From JBEKVE01 sp049514335 (lineage in GTDB: Bacteria > Actinomycetota > Acidimicrobiia > Acidimicrobiales > UBA8190): a stretch of DNA of 16,985 nt. Positions 6,932 to 12,691 of this stretch are shown here, in pieces. The position numbers and the translations under genes were made by a program. Positions within the stretch are counted from its first letter, which is position 1, and the number at the start of each line of letters is the position of its first letter. Location of the stretch: assembly GCA_049514335.1 (NCBI GenBank), contig JBEKVE010000059.1, positions 1 through 16,985 on the forward strand, in the 5' to 3' direction. Below the pieces are notes generated by a model. The model had not been told where the DNA came from, made no database searches, and saw nothing but the letters and a program-made list of their open reading frames with translations.

Positions 6932-7981
6932 CCCCGGTCCGTCGGCCGGGCTGCGGGGAGGGGCGTGGCCGGCGTCGTGCCCGTCTGGTGGCGTGTCACG
7001 ACCGGGCCCGGCGCGCAGACGCTCGAGGAGGCGGGGGTGGGTTTGGCGTTCGGCCCGCGCCGCCCGCTCGAGCTGGCGCTCCACCTCGGCCCAGGTGAGC
7101 GGCTCCTCGGCCTCGACGGCTTCGAGGCGCTGGGCCCTGGACAGCGCCGCCCATGCCGCACTCCACAGCACCGGCAGGGTGGCCACCTTGGCCACGATGC
7201 CCGCCAGCTGCTGGTCGACGATGCGCGACAACCCCAGGGCCTGGTGCACCCCGGAGAAGGCGGGGTACAGGGGGTGGCGGGCGAAGACGTAGATCACGGC
7301 GGGGAACGTGGGGACAACCGACTGCACGAAGAGATAGGCGGCGAGCCCCACCGGCACGGTGCGGTGCACACCGGGGAGGTGGCGCATGGTCGGGGCCCAC
7401 AGCACCAAGCCCGCCAGGAGCAGCGCCACATCGGTCGCCCCCCGCCACCACCCCGACGAGGCCTGGGCCGCCACCGCCGGCGACACGAGGGTGCCGATGG
7501 CCACGACGGTGAAGACCACCACGGCGACCGGCGGACGGGTGAGGGCGCGGACACAGGCGTCCACCGGCGCGGGTCGCGTGAGCATCCCCAGCAAGGGGGC
7601 GGGCGCCGCCATGAGCAGGAGCGGGGCCACCAGCAAGGTGAGCAGCAGGCGCTGGACGACCAGGGCGGTGAGCGACCAGTGGGCAGCCAGGTCGGCGAGG
7701 GGCCAGGTGAGCGCGGCGAGCAGGGCGACGAGGGCGGTCACCAGGTAGGCGATGTGGCGCCGCGAAGGGCGCCCCACCGGTCCCCCGGTGCGCACCACCC
7801 GCCGGATGCCGAGGGTGTACCCGAGGGCGAGCGCCCCCGCCGCAGCCCACGCCGGGAAGTGGGGGTGGAAGGCCAGAGGATCTGCGGCGTGGCGCGCCAG
7901 GTGGTGCGACGCCGCCAGGGCGATGAGGCGCGGCGCCGACGAGGCGCCGTCGTGCGACGCCGACAGGGCGCCGCCCGTCAC
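6917..7981 (-). CDS. CtaG-like cytochrome c oxidase assembly membrane protein (caa3_CtaG family)
   Basis: A 354-residue polytopic membrane protein with hydrophobic segments at about 44-60, 77-95, 107-124, 151-168, 184-199, 210-233 and 258-280. The arrangement and the stretches ALVVQRLLLTLLVAPLLLMA (106-125), GLVLWAPTM (191-199), VYVFARHPLYPAF-like (about 229-242) and DQQLAGIVAK (256-265) match the caa3_CtaG family. That family assists assembly of caa3-type cytochrome oxidase, probably in copper centre formation. The usual histidines of the AHMVQHLLL-type motif are Leu and Arg here, so copper handling may be altered. The last 75 residues are hydrophilic, with a short charged helix and a Pro/Gly tail. 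No oxidase structural genes are nearby. Start is GTG with GGGAGG about 10 bases upstream. It is divergent from pafB. Confidence 0.82.
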   Translation of the reverse strand: MTGGALSASHDGASSAPRLIALAASHHLARHAADPLAFHPHFPAWAAAGALALGYTLGIRRVVRTGGPVGRPSRRHIAYLVTALVALLAALTWPLADLAAHWSLTALVVQRLLLTLLVAPLLLMAAPAPLLGMLTRPAPVDACVRALTRPPVAVVVFTVVAIGTLVSPAVAAQASSGWWRGATDVALLLAGLVLWAPTMRHLPGVHRTVPVGLAAYLFVQSVVPTFPAVIYVFARHPLYPAFSGVHQALGLSRIVDQQLAGIVAKVATLPVLWSAAWAALSRAQRLEAVEAEEPLTWAEVERQLERAARAERQTHPRLLERLRAGPGRDTPPDGHDAGHAPPRSPADGPGSGGP

Positions 7982-8030
7982 CGTCCCCGCCTCCCCGCCA
8001 CACCCCGCCGGCCATGCGAACAGGGCCGCC

Positions 8031-8036
8031 TACGCT
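8031..8036 (+). promoter_or_regulatory. -10 box of the pafB-pafC operon, supporting a leaderless GTG start
   Basis: TACGCT fits the TANNNT -10 pattern and lies 7 bases before GTG 8044. No Shine-Dalgarno precedes that GTG and no clear -35 is present 16-18 bases upstream (CCGGCC there). The spacing argues that the transcript begins at the start codon. Confidence 0.45.
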
Positions 8037-8043
8037 CTGGGCC

Positions 8044-8973
8044 GTGGTTGACCGGCTGGAGCGGCTCACAGATCTGGTGCTCGTGCTCTTGCGCGACGGC
8101 CGTCCCAAGTCGCTGCGCGAGATCGCGTCGGAAGTGCCGGGGTATCCCGAGCGCGAGGGGGAGGCGCGGCGTCAGGCCTTCGAGCGCGACAAGCGGACGC
8201 TGCGCGACGGCGGTATCGAGGTGACGACGGTCCCCATCGACGGTCCGGAGCAGATGGGGTATCTGATCCGCCCCGAGGACTACTACCTCCCCGACCTCGA
8301 CCTGGCACCGGACGAGCAGACTGCGCTCAACCTGGCCGTCGCCGGGGTCCACCTCGGCGATCCTAGTGGTCGGGACGCGCTGTGGCGCCTGGGCCTTCCG
8401 GCCTCCGCCGGGGTCCGTCCCGTGGCCGATCTGCCCGCCTTGCCGGCCCTGCCGGAGCTGCACGCGGCGTTGCGCGCCCGGGCCGCCGTCACCTTCGGGT
8501 ACCGCGGCGAACAGCGCCACGTGGACCCGGCGTTGCTGCACTTCGTGGGCGGGTGGTGGTATCTCGTCGGTCACGATCGCGACCGCGACGCGCCCCGCAC
8601 CTTCCGCGTCGACCGCATGGAAGGGGCCCTGTCGTCGGGTGCACCGGGCACGGCGGTGCTTCCCGAGGGGTTCGATCCCGACGCCGCGATCCCGGACGTG
8701 CCCTGGCGCATCGGCGAAGGCGCGCCCGTGACCGTCGAGGTGCGCGTGGACGCCACGCTCGCTGATCTCGTGGTGGACGAGGTGGGGGAGAGCGCCGTGG
8801 TCCGCCGCCACGACGACGGTTCCGCCGATCTGCACCTCGAGGTCACGAACGCCGACGCCCTGCGGTCGTGGGTGCTCGAGCTCGGAGACCACGCCGAGGT
8901 GCTCGGGCCCGAGGCCGTGCGTCACGACATGGTGGCGTGGCTCGAGGCAGTGGGCGGGGTGGGTGACCGATGA
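8044..8973 (+). CDS. pafB: WYL-domain transcriptional regulator, PafB-like
   Basis: A 309-residue protein. The N-terminal winged-HTH begins MVDRLERLTDLVLVLLRDGR, the usual PafB opening. It is followed by the middle region with TPDEQ-like APDEQTALNLAVAG, then a WYL domain with GGWWYLVGHD and RTFRVDRMEG, and a C-terminal WCX-like part. PafB and PafC act together as a transcriptional activator of the RecA-independent DNA damage response in mycobacteria. In many actinobacteria they sit by the proteasome gene pafA, which is not in this window. GTG 8044 is preferred over ATG 8014 because it follows a TANNNT box by 7 bases and matches the family N-terminus. The stop overlaps the pafC ATG (ATGA), indicating translational coupling. 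Divergent from the ctaG-like gene. Confidence 0.87.
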   Translation: MVDRLERLTDLVLVLLRDGRPKSLREIASEVPGYPEREGEARRQAFERDKRTLRDGGIEVTTVPIDGPEQMGYLIRPEDYYLPDLDLAPDEQTALNLAVAGVHLGDPSGRDALWRLGLPASAGVRPVADLPALPALPELHAALRARAAVTFGYRGEQRHVDPALLHFVGGWWYLVGHDRDRDAPRTFRVDRMEGALSSGAPGTAVLPEGFDPDAAIPDVPWRIGEGAPVTVEVRVDATLADLVVDEVGESAVVRRHDDGSADLHLEVTNADALRSWVLELGDHAEVLGPEAVRHDMVAWLEAVGGVGDR

Positions 8974-9971
8974 CGACGCCGCGTCACGATGCCGGCTCGC
9001 GCCTGCTGCGGCTCCTGGCCGTGCTCACCTGGTTGGCGCGCCGCGGACGTGCGCCGGTTGCCGAGCTCTCCGAACGCTTCGGGTTGACGCCCGAGGAGCT
9101 CGTGGCCGACCTCGAGCTGGCCGCGTGTTGCGGGCTGCCGCCCTACACCCCCGACCAGCTCATGGAGATCGTGGTCGACGACCGCGAGGTCGTCGCCAAT
9201 CTGGGCGCCGAGCTGGCGCGGCCCCGCCGGCTCACCGCAGCGGAAGGGTTCGCATTGGCGGCCTCGGCGCGCGCCATCGCGGCGGTGCCCGGAGCGGACC
9301 CCGACGGTGCACTGGCCCGGGCATTGGCCAAGCTCGACGCCGTCCTCGGCGACCGGGGCCGGCTGCGCATCGACCTGCGCGAACCCGCCCATCTGGCCGT
9401 GATCCGCCAGGCGGCGGAGGCGGGCCGGCAGCTCGAGCTCCACTACTACTCGGCGTCGAGCGACCAGGAGTCGACGCGCACCGTCGACCCCGTGGCCGTC
9501 GTCGCCATCGAGGGCCGCTGGTACCTCGACGGTTACTGCCACAACGCCCTCGGCATGCGCCGCTTCCGGGTGGACCGGGTCTCCACCGCCCGCCTCACGG
9601 GCGCGGCCGCCTGCCACGGCGCCCCGGACGGCACCGACCACCCCGGTGGTCACGGCACGCCGGACCCAAGCGCCGGCGCCGGGCCCGAAGCGTTCGTCCC
9701 CGGTCCCGAGGCCACCGCCGTGCGCCTGGCCGTGGACGCCGAGGCGGCGTGGGTGCTCGAGGCGCTGCCCGTCCTGGCGTCGGAGGTGCTGCCCGACGGG
9801 CGCACGGGGGTCACCCTGGCCGTCGCCAGCACGGTGTGGTTCGGTCGGCTCCTGCTGCGCCTCGGTCCCCACGCCGAGGTCCTCGACCCGCCCGAGTTGT
9901 CCGAAGTCGGGCGCCTGGCCGCTCTCCAGCTGCTGCGCCGCTACGGCCGGGAGGCCCCGGCGGCCTCCTGA
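8970..9971 (+). CDS. pafC: WYL-domain transcriptional regulator, PafC-like
   Basis: A 333-residue protein with an N-terminal HTH (LLRLLAVLTWLARRGRAPVA, then ELSERFGLTPEELVADLELA), a middle region and a WYL domain with LELHYYSAS, TVDPVAVV, GRWYLDGYCHN and MRRFRVDRV. A low-complexity Gly/Pro/His/Asp linker (about 212-248) precedes the C-terminal WCX-type domain. It is the second half of the PafBC pair, coupled by a 4-base ATGA overlap. PafB and PafC are paralogues, and the WYL domain is a ligand sensor, reported to respond to nucleic acid in this family. The order B then C is the standard one. The linker is longer than I expect for PafC but falls between domains. Confidence 0.87.
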   Translation: MTTPRHDAGSRLLRLLAVLTWLARRGRAPVAELSERFGLTPEELVADLELAACCGLPPYTPDQLMEIVVDDREVVANLGAELARPRRLTAAEGFALAASARAIAAVPGADPDGALARALAKLDAVLGDRGRLRIDLREPAHLAVIRQAAEAGRQLELHYYSASSDQESTRTVDPVAVVAIEGRWYLDGYCHNALGMRRFRVDRVSTARLTGAAACHGAPDGTDHPGGHGTPDPSAGAGPEAFVPGPEATAVRLAVDAEAAWVLEALPVLASEVLPDGRTGVTLAVASTVWFGRLLLRLGPHAEVLDPPELSEVGRLAALQLLRRYGREAPAAS

Positions 9972-9980
9972 CGCCGCCGG
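9957..9980. terminator. GC-rich hairpin overlapping the pafC stop, possible bidirectional terminator
   Basis: CCGGCGGC (9957-9964) and GCCGCCGG (9973-9980) form a perfect 8-bp stem with an 8-base loop that includes the pafC stop. The gene on the other strand ends 16 bases further on. A competing smaller hairpin, GAGGCC/GGCCTC (9951-9967), overlaps it. No U-tract follows. Confidence 0.4.
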
Positions 9981-9995
9981 CCGGTCCCGGTTCGG

Positions 9996-10325
9996 TCAGA
10001 CCGCCGAGGTCGACCCGACGGTGGTGTCCGGCCCGCCGGCCGGGCAGGCCGCCTGGAGCGCCGCCAACCGGGCCGACAGCGAGGTCTCCATGCGCGTGAG
10101 CGCCGCGATCTGCCGGTCCAGTCGTGCCGTCTCTCGGCGCCCGTGCGGGTGCAGGGCTTGCAGCGAGGTCACGGCCGAGGCGACCTGAGCCTCCTCGGTC
10201 TGCAGCCGGGCGATGCGGGCCGGCGCGTTGGCGCAGTGGGGGGCGGGCGCGGCCGCGGCCACACCGGCGGAGCCCACCGCCATCGAACCGGCCAGTGCGA
10301 GCGATGCAACGACCTTCTTCACCAT
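9996..10325 (-). CDS. Small secreted helical-hairpin protein of unknown function
   Basis: A 109-residue protein. Residues 1-26 form a clear Sec signal peptide: MVKK, a hydrophobic core, then AAAA/PAP as a likely cleavage region. The mature protein has two predicted amphipathic helices (about 34-58 and 62-92) with heptad-like Leu/Ala/Ile spacing (IARLQTEEAQV, ARLDRQIAALTRMETSL). They are joined by a short HPHGRR turn and flanked by Cys31 and Cys94, which could staple the hairpin. The last 15 residues are Gly/Thr/Ser-rich. I recognise no family. The ATG follows a G-run (GGGGGGGA) by about 7 bases, a good ribosome site. It converges on pafC and is divergent from the relaxase gene, across 285 bases holding two inverted repeats. 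Confidence 0.75.
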   Translation of the reverse strand: MVKKVVASLALAGSMAVGSAGVAAAAPAPHCANAPARIARLQTEEAQVASAVTSLQALHPHGRRETARLDRQIAALTRMETSLSARLAALQAACPAGGPDTTVGSTSAV

Positions 10326-10358
10326 GGTCGAATCCCCCCCGGGTCTTCGTCACTTCGA

Positions 10359-10391
10359 GTGTCGAGGATGACCACTCACTGTGCTCGACAC
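10359..10391. repeat. Inverted repeat GTGTCGAG / CTCGACAC, candidate operator
   Basis: A perfect 8-bp inverted repeat (10359-10366 and 10384-10391) with a 17-base spacer; the half-site centres are 25 bases apart. It lies 33 bases upstream of the small secreted protein's start, where a promoter would be expected, so it could be a dimeric regulator site or a cruciform. The surrounding 10326-10610 holds no coding signal on either strand. Confidence 0.45.
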
Positions 10392-10432
10392 GACCGGCGA
10401 ATTGCTGAAGGGCCGGGGCGAGCCCAAAGGGT

Positions 10433-10452
10433 CCACAACGTCAGTGTTGTGG
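10433..10452. repeat. Inverted repeat CCACAAC / GTTGTGG, hairpin upstream of the relaxase gene
   Basis: A perfect 7-bp inverted repeat (10433-10439, 10446-10452) around a 6-base loop GTCAGT, 158 bases before the relaxase start. It is AT-richer than its surroundings. It could be an operator or, given the relaxase next door, a relic of an origin-of-transfer hairpin. The second reading is inference only. Confidence 0.4.
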
Positions 10453-10610
10453 CGTCGTAGGGAACGCCACGACCGGGTGTGCGCCATCCCGGGCGGCCGG
10501 CTGGACAGGCGCCGGCCCGGTCCCGGGCGAGGTTGCCGACGAGGTGCCCGGTCCACGGTGCCGTCGGGGCCGCCCGGCACGGGGCCGCAGCGGTGCCCCG
10601 GAGGTCGGCG

Positions 10611-11942
10611 GTGCTGCGCTTGGCCAAGGTCCACGCCGGCGGACACGGCTACTACCTGGAGGCAGCCGGCGCCGGCGCAGGGGTCGGGATGGAGGCACCG
10701 GGGCAGTGGCTCGGGGCGGGGTCCGCTGCCCTCGGCCTGCACGGGGTGGTGGACGCCTCGGCGCTGGGGGCGGTGCTGCGCGGGGACGACCCGGCGACGG
10801 GACAGCGGTTGGGGCCGTGGCACGACCGGGTCACTGTCGCCGCCTTCGACCTGAGCTTCTGCGCACCGAAGTCGGTGAGCCTCCTGCACGCCCTGGCCCC
10901 GCCCGACGTGGCGGGCGAGGTGCACGAGGCGCACGGTCGGGCCGTCGCGGCCGCCCTCGACTACGTCGAGCGCCGCGCCGTGGCCGTGCGCCGACCCGTG
11001 GACGGCACGCCCGTGCCCGTGGCGGCGGACGCCGTGCCCGCCGCCGGGTTCGTGCACCGGGTGAGCCGCGCCCTCGACCCGCATCTGCACACCCACGTGG
11101 TCTTGGCCAACCTCGGCCGTGACGGGACGGGCCGGTTCTCCGCCGTCGACGGCCGGGGCCTCTACGCCCACGCCGCCGCTGCCGACGCGCTGTACCACGC
11201 GCATCTGCGCCACGAGCTCACCAGCCGGCTCGGCGTGGCGTGGGAGCCGCTGCGCTCGGGCCGGGCCGACGTCGCCGGCATCGGCCACGAGGCGCGACTC
11301 GCCTTCTCGCAGCGCGCCGTCGCCATCGCCGAGCACCTCGCGTCGCGCCGCCTCGGTGGTCCCCGGGCGAAGGACATCGCCGGGCACGCCACCCGTCCGG
11401 GGCGCGACCTCACGGTGTCGGTGGAGGGTCTGCGCCCGGGATGGGAGCGCCGGGCCAGGGAGGTGGGGCTCGGTCCCGGGCGTCTCGAGGCGACGCTCGA
11501 TCGCGTGTCGCGCCGGGCCGGCCCCGGTCCCGACGAGGCCCGCCGGGGGGCCGTGGTGGATGCGCTCGGGCGCCGGGCCCCGACCGCGTTCCGGCGCGAC
11601 GTGGTGCGGGCGTGGTGCACCACGCTCCCCGCCGGCGCGCCGGCGCCGGCGGTGGAGGCGGCGGCGGAGCGGACCGTGGGGTCGCTCGCTACGACCCCGT
11701 CGCACGCGGCGCGCGCCGAGCGGCCGGGGGTGGGGGAGCGGCGCTACGCCCTCGACGGCCGCCGCCACGACGGCCCCGGGCTCGACCCGGCCAGCGCGGG
11801 CCGCCACGCGAGCCGCGTCGCCGGTCGAGACGGCGATCAGTTGGCGGCGCTGCTGGCGCGCCGGGACATGCGCGTGGCGCGGGACCCGGGCCGTGGTCTC
11901 GGTCGCACCGTCGACGTCGACGGCGGCATGGGCCTCGGGTGA
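10611..11942 (+). CDS. Standalone MobF/TrwC-type conjugative relaxase-domain protein
   Basis: A 443-residue protein with the N-terminal TrwC/TraI relaxase fold of the HUH superfamily. The catalytic Tyr pair is in GYYLEA (Tyr14-Tyr15). QWLGAGSAALGL (32-43) and FDLSFCAPKSVSLL (79-92, with the motif Asp80) follow. The metal triad is His149, His160 and His162 in FVHRVSRALDPHLHTHVV; its 11-residue spacing then HTH is that of TrwC and F TraI. Such enzymes nick and covalently hold the transferred strand at oriT. The TraI helicase region expected in full MobF proteins (commonly well over 900 residues) is missing. After about residue 300 there is a helical Arg/Ala-rich part ending at a normal stop. 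GTG 10611 is chosen because GGAGG (10600-10604) lies 6 bases upstream; the ORF's further upstream extension is not relaxase-like. No type IV coupling protein, mating-pair or plasmid genes are adjacent. All catalytic residues are intact, so it is either an orphan, possibly domesticated relaxase or a shortened remnant. Confidence 0.85.
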   Translation: MLRLAKVHAGGHGYYLEAAGAGAGVGMEAPGQWLGAGSAALGLHGVVDASALGAVLRGDDPATGQRLGPWHDRVTVAAFDLSFCAPKSVSLLHALAPPDVAGEVHEAHGRAVAAALDYVERRAVAVRRPVDGTPVPVAADAVPAAGFVHRVSRALDPHLHTHVVLANLGRDGTGRFSAVDGRGLYAHAAAADALYHAHLRHELTSRLGVAWEPLRSGRADVAGIGHEARLAFSQRAVAIAEHLASRRLGGPRAKDIAGHATRPGRDLTVSVEGLRPGWERRAREVGLGPGRLEATLDRVSRRAGPGPDEARRGAVVDALGRRAPTAFRRDVVRAWCTTLPAGAPAPAVEAAAERTVGSLATTPSHAARAERPGVGERRYALDGRRHDGPGLDPASAGRHASRVAGRDGDQLAALLARRDMRVARDPGRGLGRTVDVDGGMGLG

Positions 11943-11947
11943 GCCCC

Positions 11948-12433
11948 TCAGGAACGCGGTGCCAGGATGGGGCCGGCGTCGCCGTAGCCCTGGCGCACGC
12001 CCTGGCCGGCGCGCCGGGTGAGCTGGTCGGGCTCGTAGAGCAACCAGTAGGCGTTGCGCGCGTGCTTGCGAGCCCGGTCGACGCACACCGCCGCCAGCCG
12101 TTCGGGGTCCTCTTCCTCGTTCTCGTGGACGAAGACCTCGAGGACGTGGGTGTTGGTGAGCAGCTGGGCGAGCATGATCCCTTGCGAGGCCTCGTGGGCG
12201 CACGCCTGGTCGATGGCCGCCTTGCCCGGCATGCCCAGCGCCACCACGATGGCGCAGCGCTCCTCGTCGATGAGCTTCTTGCACGCCACGCCCAGGTCCT
12301 TGAAACCCGGCACGGTGCGCCGCAGAACCTCGAAGCGCTCGCCGTAGCCGGGGCACTGCTTGAGCTCGTCCAGGGCCTCGGCGCCCATGTCGTAGCGGGC
12401 GAACATGGTGTCGGCCACCCCGATGCGGTCCAT
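11948..12433 (-). CDS. ribC: Archaeal-type riboflavin synthase
   Basis: A 161-residue protein that matches the archaeal riboflavin synthase family (Methanocaldococcus-type RibC) nearly end to end, as I remember it. Matching stretches are VADTMFARYDM (6-16), RRTVPGFKDLGVACKKL (38-54), ALGMPGKA (65-72), CAHEASQGIMLAQLLTN (78-94), HVLEVFVHE (96-104), LTRRAGQGVRQG (138-149) and DAGP (152-155). The enzyme dismutates two 6,7-dimethyl-8-ribityllumazine molecules to riboflavin plus the pyrimidinedione. It is unrelated to the two-barrel bacterial RibE and is a paralogue of lumazine synthase. No other rib gene is in the window. ATG 12433 is preferred: the upstream ATG 12442 has GGGAG only 1 base before it, whereas 12433 is 10 bases from it and fits the family N-terminus. 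It converges on the relaxase gene with a 5-base gap. The symbol follows archaeal usage. Confidence 0.85.
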   Translation of the reverse strand: MDRIGVADTMFARYDMGAEALDELKQCPGYGERFEVLRRTVPGFKDLGVACKKLIDEERCAIVVALGMPGKAAIDQACAHEASQGIMLAQLLTNTHVLEVFVHENEEEDPERLAAVCVDRARKHARNAYWLLYEPDQLTRRAGQGVRQGYGDAGPILAPRS

Positions 12434-12490
12434 GGCCGCCATTCTCCCACGCCCGGTCCGGTGGGCGTCGGGCGCAAGGCGCGGGTCATC

Positions 12491-12504
12491 CCGGGCCAGC
12501 CCGG
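12491..12504. terminator. Short GC hairpin downstream of the zinc-ribbon ORF
   Basis: CCGGG (12491-12495) and CCCGG (12500-12504) enclose CCAG. On the minus strand this starts 14 bases after the stop of the BsaP-like ORF. Between them is a small direct repeat, GTCAGCC-TTCG-GTCAGCC (12506-12523). The stem is short and lacks a U-tract, so a terminator role is tentative. Confidence 0.25.
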
Positions 12505-12517
12505 AGTCAGCCTTCGG

Positions 12518-12691
12518 TCAGCCCGACAGCGCTCCGTGGTCCCGGCACCGGGCCCGGTACCCGGCAGGGGTGACGGTCACGGCCATGCGGCGCCCGCAAC
12601 GGGCGCAGAAGCGGGGAGGGTCGAGCTCGCGGCCGCACCCGTGGCAGTCGCCCTCGGGCCGGCCGCACGACGTGCAGAAGGCGGTCGTGAT
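12518..12691 (-). CDS. bsaP: Small double zinc-ribbon protein resembling biotin synthase auxiliary protein BsaP; non-canonical ATC start
   Basis: A 57-residue ORF with two CxxC pairs and further cysteines: FCTSCGRP (5-12), CHGCGREL (16-23) and PPRFCARCGRRMAVTVTPAG (25-44), ending ARCRDHG (48-54). The PPR-[FY]-C-x-x-CGRRM-V-x-V-x-P-x-G-x-x-ARC-x-x-HG pattern is what I remember for BsaP. That small actinobacterial protein is needed by mycobacterial biotin synthase to convert dethiobiotin to biotin, probably by supporting its Fe-S cluster. The bioB gene lies 4 kb away on the same strand, which supports the call. There is no ATG, GTG or TTG between the in-frame stop (TAG at 12703-12701) and the first CxxC. 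The most natural start is ATC at 12691, giving (M)TTAFCTSCG. It lies 6 bases after a TANNNT box. Alternatives are an indel upstream of the first CxxC or a pseudogene. GC3 is strongly coding-like. Confidence 0.68.
   Translation of the reverse strand: MTTAFCTSCGRPEGDCHGCGRELDPPRFCARCGRRMAVTVTPAGYRARCRDHGALSG

Noticed and set aside
2851..11978. Recurring GGGGCCGGCGTCG-like string near 2851 and 11967
   Set aside because: Both are coding for DAGP-type C-terminal residues in unrelated proteins; coincidence of codon use.
10350..12356. 668-residue minus-strand ORF over the relaxase and riboflavin synthase genes
   Set aside because: It overlaps two genes with clear family motifs and its translation is Arg/Pro/Gly-rich without recognisable domains.
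12434..12517. Gap between the riboflavin synthase gene and the zinc-ribbon ORF
   Set aside because: No FMN riboswitch-like conserved stems could be recognised in this 84-base gap upstream of the riboflavin synthase.
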